Source of the DNA: Beaufortia kweichowensis
Taxonomy: Eukaryota; Chordata; Actinopteri; Cypriniformes; Gastromyzontidae
Direction of reading: 5' to 3'
Length of the DNA stretch: 64,000 nt
NCBI GenBank assembly: GCA_019155185.1
Contig: CM032795.1
Span: forward strand, 16,967,795-17,031,794
Below the pieces are notes generated by a model. That model saw nothing but the letters and a program-made list of their open reading frames with translations. It did no database searches and was not told where the DNA came from. Below, piece by piece: positions 42,850 to 59,790 of this stretch. The translations under genes were made by a program, and so were the position numbers. The first letter of the stretch is position 1; every line of letters begins with the position of its first letter.

Positions 42850-43033
42850 CTCTTTCTTTCTCTCTCTTCTCTGTTTTGCTTTGTCACTGTTTTTTTGATG
42901 TTGGTGGTACTTTGGTTTGCAGGCTGACTGCATCTCTGTAGCTTTAAAGAGCTACACGAGGAATATGGGTCAGTGGAACAGCAGCACTAGCGAGGAGGAA
43001 CTGAGAGGCAGAAAGGGAGAGGGAACAAATTGA
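42483..43033 (+). other. Candidate spliced plus-strand transcript with a 22-codon ORF
   Basis: An RFX-type X-box (42483-42497) and an AACATGGCTGCTGG segment resembling a YY1 site precede a good donor, ATCAG|GTGAGTG (exon end 42567). A (TTTC)n pyrimidine tract and TTTGCAG then give an acceptor with the exon starting at 42923. In the second exon ATG at 42965 opens a frame to TGA at 43031-43033 (MGQWNSSTSEEELRGRKG and five more residues). I do not recognise this peptide. The second residue is Gly, but position 6 is Ser, which would fit N-myristoylation. It may be a lncRNA, a microprotein gene or chance; nothing proves transcription. Confidence 0.3.
42812..42870. repeat. (TTTC)n microsatellite
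   Basis: Tetranucleotide repeat of about 14 units with minor variation, 50 bases before the acceptor at 42921-42922. Confidence 0.95.
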
Positions 43034-47837
<4,804 letters not shown>

Positions 47838-48300
47838 CTAGACAGTGTTTGGGCGGATTGATGTTGCATCCAACCAACAACTGGGACATTGACAATAATT
47901 TGTTGTATTTAATATGCTGGACCAACTTGAGGCCTTTTTAGCAGCCTCTGTGGTGGACAGGATGGCTTCTTTTGAAACACCTTTGATGCCTAATAGAGAA
48001 TAGATCTTTAACAGTGTGCGAGCTACAAATCCTCTACAGGTACTACAGTACTCCACCCCTGCCTGCGACATACGAGCACAAGCTCTCTTTTCCTTCTCAT
48101 TCTGATCTTCCCAAAGGACAGTCAGCTCCAACATCACCACACGCTTTGATGTTTCAAAACACAATACCTTGCCTAAATGTGACATCTGTCAATGGTGTTT
48201 GGAAATCTGAGCTACCTCCCCAGATCCACCTGCCAATCTTTCACACTATAAAGCTAGTCAGTCTGTCTGCCTGGCTATGCTGTGTCTAATCCCATAGTGT
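47838..48300 (-). pseudogene. Non-LTR retrotransposon ORF2 C-terminal relic
   Basis: The minus-strand frame from about 48185 to 47838 contains VVMLELTVLWEDQNEKEKRA, a CRGFVARTLLKIYSLLGIKG segment and AAKKASSW. These match the conserved C-terminal tail that follows the reverse transcriptase in many fish LINE-type elements. Upstream of it, to about 48300, the frame continues as VDLGR..LRFPNTI with in-frame stops. The copy is 5'-truncated and dead. Family assignment within LINEs is not attempted. Confidence 0.6.
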
Positions 48301-49654
48301 AATGAAGTGGATGGTGTGATTGGCAGCTTTGGTAACAGTTTCTCAAGAGTCTCTCTTCTATGGTGCAATGAACAAATTAACACACTGGTGATTATATTAA
48401 TCAAATTATAAACTATTATTTTAAGCTTATCGTTGTGAATCAAGGTAGGGTGAGGAAACGAGGCAAGTTCTGAAAAATTAAAACACTTTAATACACTTTA
48501 AAATCTTTACATCATTAAAATTTTTTAAATGAAAGTTAAATAAATTGTCATATGGGCGATTAAAGTATTATAGATTGGACACTTTAACACACTAACTTTT
48601 TATATAAATTCTAGAGTTATGAGGAATATGGACCATTATGAATGTGCCAATACTAAAAGCGGCTCTTGTATGACTATGTAAAATCAGATTTTAAAAATAA
48701 AAATCTGAGCTATCAATGTGATGAAAACCTTTAGTAAAAATTCATTAAAAATTCATTTTCCATTTAAAAGTTTGCATGGAATTGCAAATCAGATTTTTAA
48801 CTTAACATACAAAAACTGCCAAATCTTCCACCACTACACTACCAGCACAGCAAAACAGATAAACCGTAATGGAATTAAGCCTGGACTGTACAGGAATAGT
48901 TTTAACCTGAACAGACGCTGATGTTCTAAGCAGAGTTAAGAATAGGACTAACCTAGAAACCTGAATAAATAAAGACCCTACACAGGCATGAACACAATAG
49001 ATGAAACAATGCATTTACCTAAAATACTCTTTTATGTATGCGCTTACACGCACACGGATATACGTTATTAACCTAACATATCACTCAATCACAGCTGGGA
49101 AAAGCAGCACACATCGGCTCAGATCAGCTGGAGATCAGCTGTCCCTCTGTCCTGTCCTGCATTACTCAGACACTAGCAGTCACAAAGTATATCATAAGTG
49201 TAAATTACACACACAATTTTGGTAAAAGTCAGTCGAACAAAAAGAAAAAAAAATGTATGCACCAATAGGAGAAACTAAAGTTAGAGAGACAAAGGGGGGG
49301 GGCATTTGAGCAGAGAATGACGTCTGTATGACGATTATATAATTGTACACTGAACATTGCATATGACACCATTAGAAGGTTACAGAGAGTGACACAAATA
49401 CCAGACATTCTCTCTGCAGTCATGTGCAACATACTTCCACTCGCTTAACGTAATCATTAGGCAACAGTACAGCTGCTTCTGCCCCACGAGACCTTCTACG
49501 GCCATTAAATCCACACTCAGACAGACTTATCTGCTCCAGCACCATCTACAGCCGTTTATATCCCCATAGCAAAAGTGGAAACTACCTCTCTCATGGGTGA
49601 GACCGAAAGTGGGATTTCATCCTTTAAAGGGTTTGGTTCTGTCTGAATTTGAGT

Positions 49655-50075
49655 CAAAATAATAATTCAACCCAAAATTAACTTTCTGTCATCATTTACT
49701 TACTCTCATGTTGTTCAAAAACCATATGACTTATTTTTTACACAGGACACAAAGACAGAGGTTTGTGTCGAACACATCCTAGTAAAGAGTCTTTTGATGT
49801 CATACAATAACTTTGTGTAAAGAGCGGATTGAAATTTAAGCCAGAATTATCAGAACGTTTTGTCGTTCTTTACATTTCTCAAATCACATTTGTGACAGAA
49901 GCTGTTTGGAATCACCTTCATGCTAAGTTTAAATATTACACGCAAGTACCACTGGGATTTTTTTATATTGTAAGTAAATAAACAGAAGCATTGCCCAATA
50001 TCCCCTTTTATGATCACCAGATGACAGTCAAAGAAGTTGGAACATTATGGGTGAGTAAATGATCAGATTTAAACC
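49655..50075. mobile_element. Degenerate TTAA-type short inverted-repeat element
   Basis: The left side (ttcaacccaaaattaacttt, then ctgtcatcatttacttactc) and the right side (acattatgggtgagtaaatg then atcagattt) correspond to the two ends of the same family as 35877-36120, with a longer interior. The terminal bases are eroded. Confidence 0.6.
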
Positions 50076-50669
50076 AATCCAAATAAAGTGCAGCAGTACA
50101 GAGAGAAGCTTGGTGAAGATGACAAGAGTGAGTCTAAAGATGGTTAAGCACTATTAACCTGAATTATTTCATAATACCAAAACGAACAGATTTGTGTTTT
50201 GGAATTTAATGCACACAAGTCTTCCTGAGGTGTGTTTTCTACCAGCTTGGTGAGCGAATATTTTAAAAAGAGCAAACAGTGAGTTGTACGTTATGTTTAA
50301 CTCTAATACACTACACAAATGGGAACTGAGAATTTGTGATTCAGTAAAAATCACATTTGTGAACTACTGCTGTGCTCTGGTCTGTATCTGTGTTTATAGT
50401 TTGCTCAGAAACCTGCATGAGTGAAAATCCCTGTGACTTACAAATGGCCCGTGAGTCCATTAAACCTTGAATGTCTTTCCAGAGAGTTCTCCAGCACATA
50501 CTCGTGGCTTTATTCATTTACTGGATGTAATACTCACATGATAATCGCAATGAATTTCCACACAGCTGTTCAACTAACCTCATTTTCCCTGTGACAGACA
50601 CTTGGCTTCCAAAATACACACACATACCCACTCAAATGCATATACATCTAAACACAATCTTCATATATT

Positions 50670-50850
50670 CATATATTACGAGGCGGCTAATTTGTATGAA
50701 TTGCCTTCTCCCCAGTGATGTTAGAGTAAGGGGGGTATTGTTGCTTTTTTATAATAATTATATGTTTTTATATGATTCACATCGTACGAATGTATAAGAA
50801 ATAGCCATATCGTAAAATATGTACGAATTCCTGTGAGAGCAGGTTGCATA
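50670..50850. repeat. Dispersed cyprinid repeat (ACGAGGCGGCTAATTTG type)
   Basis: acgaggcggctaatttgtat at the left, with atcgtacgaatg and gtaaaatatgtacgaattcc further right and a CCTGTGAGAGCAGGTTG end, match a short repeat with cgtacgaatt motifs known from fish noncoding DNA. Ends are approximate. Confidence 0.4.
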
Positions 50851-53800
50851 TCTACATATACCTTACTAGTTTACTACATTTTGTGATCTACTAACTGTAT
50901 TTTTATATTCAGCATTATAGGTAATAAAACAGCTTGTTTGTTTAAAGCCCATATAACCAGTTTGGAGTTGCTCATCTGCTAAAATGATGTTTAAGCAAAC
51001 AGTCAAAATGATGTTAATCTTTAATTAATTTTAATAGCTGCATTTTATGTTACTTAATGTTGTTATCTTTAACAGGAAGAGAACCAAGTGATATAAAACG
51101 CTAACATTTTGGCCATTTGTGTTAACATCATCTAATAAGACACAGCAGCAATATTCTGCTCATGATTCTAGCCCTGCAGCAAAAAGCTTGATCCATCACA
51201 AGCTTTCTCCTCCTCACGGAAATGTATAATCATTACTGGAGCTCGTTGCAATATCAGTCTTTTCAAAGTACATTCGGCAGAGCTTTTAACTTTTATGTTA
51301 CATTTATCAGGCCAATAAACAACATAACTGATGTGAAGTCCATACAGGTGAGAGGAAATCTGCGTTTTGTTCTGCTTTGTTCTTTCTTTGAAAATGAAGA
51401 TAATGTAACAAGCTAAACGACTGTAGTGGGTTTAAATACATAATTTCTTATCAATCTCTCAAATAGTCTTTTGCGTCATTTAGTTGGTAAATATGCCTTG
51501 ACACAAAGACAACATGATAAACTATAAGTCGGTATGGAAAAATCCAGCCATCAGAGGTTTGTGTGTATTTGTGTATCTTACATCATAGAAAAAGATTTCT
51601 GAGTCGTACGCATTTACTGAGTATGAACCAATCGCAAGCAGGAACTGCTTTGCCAAAAATCCACTACAGTTGCCTTCTCGTGTTATGCGTAACCTGGAGT
51701 TGATATGTTCCTAAAAATGAAGATGAAATCACAGTAAAATGAAGGGATCAATTTTATTTACTCCCAGCAGGGAGAGGCTTCATTAAATAGATAAACATAA
51801 ATGTTGTCTATAAAGATTTTATGTGGTTTAACCTGTTGGTTGGTTGTTAAATTGGTCATCATACACAAATGGTTTGACATTCATGTATCAGCATGCAGTT
51901 AATGTTACCAAACAAGATAACTAGATAAAGCTGATTAAAAAAAATTAAAGCAATATTACACAACAAGACCGAATATCGTTTTAACAAATATCAGCAGGTA
52001 ATCATGTCAATATGTGTGATATTTTATATAATTAAAACTTTATTGTATGATAAATAATATCAAGTAACATACCTTTCTGAATATGTGGCAATTACTTTCT
52101 ACCAGCAATTAAGTGCCTATACATACATTATCTATAAGACAGATTAATTACCCTTGAACCAGCATTCCATTAGACACAACATGACCAGCCTGAAAACTAT
52201 ACGTCACAGATTAGAAAAATGTTAAAGTAGCTTAAAGAAATGCCTGCCACTGCACGTCATGTCAACTAACAAATAACAGTCTGTTTGTGATGTTCTGGCT
52301 TGTTTCAGGCTGGGTGAATATGTGAACAGGTTGACAGGAGAATCTGTTTTTGCTCTTTTTGTAGACCTTCAACTACAGTCCATCTCATGACTTGATGTCT
52401 GGCTGTTGGAAAATGTTTGCAGCTACTAACAGCTATTGAAGAAAGGGAAACATGAGCCTTTGAAGAGTGTCTAACTAAAGCATTAATGGAGGAATTGATT
52501 GGTTAGACTGATTGACTTGAATTGTCTGGATGGACACAGAACTCAAAAACATCTTAAAAGTTGAAATTCGTTGTGAGAAGGAAAAAGGAACATTGACAAT
52601 GAAACACTTTTGGAATAAAATTAAAATTAATATCAGAGTGAAATATTCCACTATACAATACTGGGATATAAAAACTGCATTAAGAAATAAAAAAAGCAGT
52701 TACATAAAAAGCACTTAGCACAGTAGTGCTGGGGTCACATTCTCATCACACTAACAATACGCTTTTAGTAGACAGTAGTAAAACCCTTCAAATGAAAGAA
52801 CAGGCCAGCCCAAAAGAACAGTATTGCCCTTAAACTATATTTCACAACCCAAAGCTGAAATTCTTCGCAGCTGGTCTATCTCAGTGTAAACATGGATGGT
52901 TGGCATGAGTTTAGGAATAGTTAGGAGTCAATAGCTATACTTGCTTACTTTCATCATGTTAGGGGTGTAGAATGTTAACCAATCGACATATAAATAACAA
53001 AAATTGACAAAAATTACAGGATAACAATTTTACCGTCTCACAATACCACTACACAAAGCCACACTGATGGATTCGCCATTTACGCCAAAATATATGATGT
53101 ATGCACATGTACACATACAGGAGTTCTATTAAATCTCCAAGTAGAAATATTAAAGAACGTGCAGTGTGAAAAGATATTTAACTAAAATTTTATTTACAAC
53201 AACAATAAAACATGAAAAATCTCCAAGATGACTGAGTCTTATTCATGTCAGGGTCAAAGGTCTGACTTTTGACTCCTTACATAAGACCTACCTATGCCCT
53301 CACACATCATCTTCAAGCAACATAGTGCCACCGAGACATGATAAAACAACTATTACATTCTGTTCACACTGTAAACATTACAGTTTCGTAAGGTTAATGC
53401 CCTGATGCTTTAATGTGACCTGACAGCATCAAACCCCCAAAAAACCTTTTGTGTTTTATTGTCTTATCTTAATATTTAACCATTTTAGGTTTATTTATAT
53501 TCAGGTATTAATTTATTCACTGGAACTGCATTAGTATAATTCCAAGCATTGTATATTATCACTAATAATTACTTTTATCTAACCATAGTGTCTTTTAGAA
53601 CAAGCCGTAACTTAAATGCCCTTACTAAATTTAAACTTAACCTGTACCTTTTTATAGGTATATTATTCTCCGTTTCACTTTTATCTCTCGCACTTCCCCA
53701 GTCTTTGTCTTTCTTAGCTTACCCTCATTTATTTTTATCTTCTATCTGACTATGCTTTTAGCTTCACTCTTGGTTCTCATGGTTGTAGATGTTACACAGG

Positions 53801-54930
53801 ACTGAACGTTCACCTATGACCATTAACTCACAAAGCATTTAGAGGGCCAACGCTTCTCTTAGCAGGCTTAGGCAACCTAGCTCACAGCCATTTATGCCTG
53901 GCGAGTCACAATGATATGCCTGCCTGCCTGCGTGCTAGGGCGAAGCTTGCAGGCCATGTCCCAGTAACCCAGTTTCCCCAGTGTGAACGCCAAGTAACGG
54001 CCCATAGTGGCCACTGTGTCATTTGTTACCTAACACACATACTCACACCGGATGGGAGATGTACCTGTCATAGCCTTCACAACCCTCCAGGTTGGGCTTT
54101 TTGTGTTTTCTGTGAGTCAGCATGTGTGGGATCTCTACTAATGAGAACCTCAGTTCAGAATCATTTAACATTTATAACAGAATAGGGCACAAGAAGCTGC
54201 CCACATACAGCATGCCTGTATTCACAACACAGCAGACATAAAAGAGAGGAGTTGACCGCATTCATAGAAAGCATCTGACAGTAAAAGAGAGAAAGACGGT
54301 GCAAGTGATGAGAAACATAAGAGATTGATTCCTTTTACCTTCTAAAACACACCTGCTTTGCATCATTTAGTAATAGCATGAGGTAATGATGAAGCTTGTA
54401 TGTCTTCCTTTCTTTCTTAATGACCACAAACTTATAGCTTATAGCTAAAATGTGTGCTTTTGATTGGCTTCTACTATATGTTTCTAGTGAGCTATGATAA
54501 CTGTACTTCTAAAACTATGCAACTTTCCTTTCACATTTACAATTTACTTTTTTTGGGAAAATCAGTAAAAAAATCATATATCATATAAAATCATATAGTA
54601 GCAAATCATAGTTTGTGTCTGCCTGTTACATGCGAAAAGCCTACTGCCTAACAAAAGGGGTGAGTCCTTTGATGTGTCCCACCCAACTGTCCTGTTTCAA
54701 TAGGAAATACTCTATATAAAGAAAACTGTGCTCAGGAATGATTTCATGGGATTATTAAGTAAAGTGTTTGTTTATCCGACTATTTTAAACTGAAAAACTA
54801 TACAGTGATGTAAACATATTGTGTATTTTCCAGCCTAAAACAGATGATAACGTGTATATAAACATATCACTAATAATGTTAGAACACAATCTTACAAAGT
54901 ATCCATTCAACTTAAAATGAAAAAGTTTAC
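50851..54930. other. Noncoding stretch, 50.9-54.9 kb
   Basis: AT-rich with no recognised exon. A DR1-like GGGTCAAAGGTCT lies at 53251-53263 (HNF4-type, last base off consensus). No element with clear ends is seen. Confidence 0.5.
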
Positions 54931-54933
54931 AAA

Positions 54934-56450
54934 TGACGTCAAGCTGCTCAGGTGTAAACTCAAGCACCAATCAGATTGCGCGCTCACACCAGCCCTCGCG
55001 CTCAACCACGCAAAGACATATGTGGCTCACGCGCGTCACAGAGAGGCTGCTCGGTGTATAATATACTTCTCGCGGAAAAATTATATCCTTCGTAACACAA
55101 TTCAACGCACAGTATGAGTAAAATATTGATCACTTTAAACTGTTTGTAAATATGAAAATATCACTTCACACACATAAACGCCACATAAAAAGGACGTAGA
55201 CTAAAACACATTTTCAGAGAGACAAACTGTAAATAACATCACAGATGTAAATTAATCTGAACGAGTAACCGTGCGGCGACCGGCGTTTTAGGACACATCC
55301 CGTGAACTTTTCATTCCTCTAATCGAAATCCAGGGCATGACGTCACTGCCACCGGCTCATGAGTCTCAAGTCATGTGTTACATAACTTGCAATCTTTTCA
55401 TAAGTGCTTTTATTGTAGGGGCTTATTACGTTCAGATTCCTATGGATGTGTCGACTTACTTTCAATTGAAGCATTATCTTCATTCATTAAAGAAGTTCTT
55501 AAGATGTTACATAAAAAGACACGAAAGCATTTTATACTGCTGCTTCTCTTGACCTCCATTGTAAATTGACACAGACGTCAAACTCGGTCAATGAATGAGT
55601 ATGAATGAACAAACTCACGTAACGCATAACCTGCCCCATCATCTGTCTGATGCTTACGAGACATGAACTATATTCACTGCGGTGTTTAGAATACATCATT
55701 TTTAAAGTTCATAAAAAAGTACAGAGATTTACCAAACTGTCTTTATGGGTTAAGACACCAAATCGTTACATCGTCACAAAAACATACTAATTACAAGAAA
55801 ATTAAAGATTAATTACAGTCCTAATAAAAAGTGACATTAATGAATAGGTTTCAATCTCAAACCGCTCAAAATATCCACTACACCTTGCCGGTTTCTTGCC
55901 CATGTCAACTCATGCACCGGGCGCCTTTAACACAATGACACACTTATCGCGTGCTCTAATTTTACAAACTAAACCAAGAAACAACCGGCTGTACTCACCA
56001 AACCAGAGACGGCCAGGAGAAACCGACTTCAACAGAAAAGTTGTTAGGAATCTCCAGCAACGAAACACACCGATGGCTTTTTTGCCTTCCTTGCCTTACG
56101 CACGAAATCGAGTTACATAACCGGCACCGTTTCTGCGGGCAATGAGTGACTTCCAGAGCGCTTTTTTCATTCACTGATGTTCATTTTCCAACGCGCACAC
56201 CTCGCTTTTTACGTCATCAGCCGTCGTCACACCTTAAAAGGAGCGAAGGGGGCGTGGTAGCAAGGCGCGAGAAGAGTACGGATTCGCCACGACCGGCGGA
56301 GGGGAACGCGCGCGTACACACCCACCCGCCGCGCGTGCTCGCCCGGTCTCTCTCTCTAGTCTGTTCTCAAACGGTTTGAACGGCGGCCAGAGAATGTCAT
56401 CGGCGGAGAATTAAGGACGCAGTGTCTCGGTGAGGCCAGTTCTTATAAAG
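54934..56450. promoter_or_regulatory. CpG-rich regulatory region with CRE and CArG sites, donors on both strands
   Basis: Base composition changes sharply here, with many CpGs around 54970-55080 and 56190-56460. Perfect CREs (TGACGTCA) lie at 54934-54941 and 55338-55345, a CRE-like TTACGTCA at 56209-56216, and a perfect SRF CArG box CCTTAAAAGG at 56232-56241; TATAAA occurs near 56443. On the plus strand a donor TCTCG|GTGAGG ends a possible first exon at 56429. On the minus strand GTTTG|GTGAGTAC ends one at 55999. It looks like a bidirectional promoter for transcripts whose other exons I cannot identify; one could be an alternative start of npas2. Confidence 0.5.
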
Positions 56451-59400
56451 GGGCGCGTGGTTTACGCAATAATTAGGAAGTCAAGCTAAATTTACTGAAA
56501 TAATTAGCGCGAACCATGGATTTATAAACTCTGGAAAGTTGCTTTCGAGTTGCCCAAATGACGTGGGAGTTCTGTAGGCAGCTATGTTATGTAAGCACAA
56601 TTGTTTCATAATTTTTGTATTTGCGTACTTATTTGTTTGCGACTGTTAAAAAAACTTTATTTGGTGAAACACAACAAGTGCTAAAAATAAACACAGCATA
56701 ACAACACTAATTATAGATTTAAGAATAAACAAAAAGGTAAAGACAAAAACATGAATAAAAAAATTGAGGGCACTGAGGTCTGTACAACTGAACTAAATAA
56801 AAAAATCGAATCAATAAATATTAAAGAAACACTTACGAATAATCTGAGAAATTGCGTCATTCGCAAACCAGACTGTGTCTGTGGACACCTCGACAAGGCT
56901 GCGGGTTAATAGGATCGTACTGCTATATGGTCTGTATCTAGGTCATGGCTAACAGTGATTGCCATCTGCCGACGGTTCACTCCACGGTGAGGACTTTCAG
57001 CAGCTGATCTATACTGAGTCACGGTGCTGAAGCCAAATAAATGCCTCATTGCATCATTGAGCAGTTAAAAAGGAACACAAGCGATGAATTGAAATACAAC
57101 GTCATATAACAGCAAATCATGTTGTTGTGTATGTGTACAGAGTAAAATAGACGAATACCTTTGATTTATCTGTAAGAGAAATCTTACAGGGAAATATAGA
57201 CTTAAGACAGCAAGGGGAAGAAGGTGTTTAGTGTGTAAATACAGATCAGAACACATTGGTGTTTCTGTGCCCTGGCAGCATACCCAATGAGGCTGGCAAA
57301 AGTCACATTGTTCACAGCTTACCAACCAGTTCTAGTCCAGTGTTAAAAAGCGTAGCCTAGGACAGAAGTAATGGAAAACATCAAAATGATAGTTACTACT
57401 GAATGCAAAGACAGTTTACTGCAAATTAGCCTCAAATTAGCTTCAGTGGGTTACGCTACAGGTAGAATTTTTTTTAATGTCTGATTTTCTCCCTTTCTCA
57501 TACTAAACTGAAAGTGATCACTCAAAAAAAATCCAAGATAATGTGTGTGAGAACCCAGTCTCCATGGCAATGGTCGCTAGTCGGTGAATCACCCTTAGTT
57601 ACTATTGCACAATCAAAATACAGGATGTGAGCCCAAGCGGTGTCCATGGCAACTTAGTGGATGTGTTTTACTGGGGGAACAGGGTTGTGGTTCTGCAGGT
57701 TAAAACGGGACTTGTAGTATTACCAAAAATATTTGACACAGTCTGGCCTGCTTTCTTCTTTATTCATCTTTCTACATTTTGTTATACATGTACGCATCAC
57801 CCTAGATATAGCACCTCTATCTTTACAAGAAGTAGTCTTGGGTCAGTGATGGTATGGATGTTATGCCAAAAGGCCAAAAATGCTTGCTTGTATGTACTGT
57901 GTATATATACACATATTTTTTGTATTTCTGTCAGAAAAAAATGGTTGGCTACAAAATTAAAAAAGGCTGCCAAATTACATGAAATATGATTATTTATAAA
58001 TGTAGTTAATGTGGTCAGTATGTTTAATTAAACTTTAAAATAATGTATGTACCTGTGCGAGTGCTGATATCAGTAGTACCGGTCAAGACTTCTTGACCTT
58101 AATGAGGTAACCTATTGTTTGATTGTAGAGAACCGCATTCACATACAGAACACACAGGAAATGGGAAGGATTATACAACATCCTCTTACCTCTCCGCATG
58201 TGTGTTTACATGACGTGGTGACTCACAGAGAATAATAGGGGAAGATTCTAACACACACACATACCCACCCATAAACTGGAGCACAAATGCACACTCATGG
58301 ATAAACACATACACAGACATGGATTAATACTTGTAATCATGATGACGCACAAATGTATGAAATCTCCGTCATCCCTTTGTGTCTGGGGAGTGGGTGGTGA
58401 AACAGCAATAGAGAGATTGCTAGCGGTTCTATCATGTACTATGTTGATTTCAGGTCAGGACTGCTATGACTGAGGAACAGTTGGATAACAGCCATCCTTG
58501 TCCTATTTATGTTTATGTGTAATGCCCCCCTGCTGTGGAGCGAGAGCTCATGCTCTGTCTCAAACAGATCTCTATTTTTCATTTCCATATTGTTTATGCA
58601 GCCTCTCTTTTTTTCTGTGTGATCACTTGCACTGTGCAACTGTTTCTTGTGTAGGTCTTCTCAATTTAGACAACTCCACTTATTTTTCCAATCCAAGGAT
58701 CTTGGAAAAAAACCGTGGGCATATTGATCTGCTATCTCAAAAGCTTAAGAGAAAAAAAAACATTCCTGTCAACATGCAACAGAAAACACACAAAGCTATG
58801 AAGTTTTCACTATACAGTCTTATAATTGAGTCCTTTCCCATGTGACAGCTAGCCCCAGGATTCTGACATGGGATGTTTCTGTAAAACGTGATGTGTACAG
58901 TTACTCAACTGAGCTACAGACGTACTGAAGAGGGTGGAATGGAGAGAATGTAACAGGCAGTGGTGGACGGAAAACCAGGAAATTTGAGTAAATCACTGTT
59001 TCCATTTTTCCTTTTCCACCCAGACATGCTCTCAATATTTCCGCATGGATTTTACTGAGTGTTTCTTGTCTCCTCGAGACATTTATCTCACTTTCTCTGT
59101 TTCACAATCTCTTGTTTTCTGGCTCAGACTTTAGCAGCTGGCTCATTCCTTTCATTACAGACTGTACAGATGAAACACTACACCATAAGAATCTATCCAA
59201 CCCCATTTTTACAGCCTTACATGCTCATTAAAAACAAAGCCATCCTTTAGTGGAAGATCGCAATGTGACTGCTATTGTAATTGTAGGATATACACACTTT
59301 AAGTGTTTTTGTTTGTATAATGTGCAACACATGATATACAGTTTATACCTGAAATAAACATAACGCTATTGCTTACTGTTTTCTAGTTGAGTCAGCAGTT

Positions 59401-59520
59401 TTTAGGAGAACTGGTCTTTGAGTGCACTTGTTTCTTTCTCTGACTCAAAAACCAACATTGACTACATCTTTCTTCTATAGTAAAATTTTATGTCAACTGT
59501 TTACTTTTGTCACCATTTTT
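56451..59520. other. Noncoding stretch with two RFX X-boxes
   Basis: No coding exon recognised. Two X-box motifs lie 82 bases apart: GTCTCCATGGCAATG at 57558-57572 and GTGTCCATGGCAAC at 57640-57653. The 120-codon frame at 57627-57989 overlaps the second and has no known domain. Confidence 0.5.
57558..57653. promoter_or_regulatory. Pair of RFX X-box motifs
   Basis: Both sites fit the RFX half-site palindrome (GTNRCC, short spacer, RGYAAC); the second fits it fully (GTGTCCATGGCAAC). RFX factors use such sites at ciliary and neuronal genes. No downstream gene is identified. Confidence 0.45.
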
Positions 59521-59790
59521 GATACAATTTTTTCTTTGTTTTATTCTGGTCAAACAAACAAATAAAAACATGCTTGAATGAAGAAGACTTTGGGCTTGTC
59601 TTTGACAGAGGGACAGTTGACTCCATGGCACTTTGATGTCCTTCAGGGGAATAAAAAATTGATACAATTTTTTCTTTGTTTTATTCTGGTCAAACAAACA
59701 AATAAAAACATGCTTGAATGAAGAAGACTTTGGGCTTGTCTTTGACAGAGGGACAGTTGACTCCATGGCACTTTGATGTCCTTCAGGGGA
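59521..59790. repeat. Tandem direct duplication, 130-bp unit
   Basis: 59521-59650 is repeated at 59661-59790 (offset 140, ten bases between). As far as I can compare by eye, the copies are nearly identical. The unit contains the caspase-like catalytic-site sequence plus an AT-rich tail, so the duplication happened inside the decayed gene and is recent compared with its other lesions. Confidence 0.95.

Noticed and set aside
57627..57989. 120-codon plus-strand frame
   Set aside because: No domain, ordinary noncoding composition, and its start overlaps an X-box motif.
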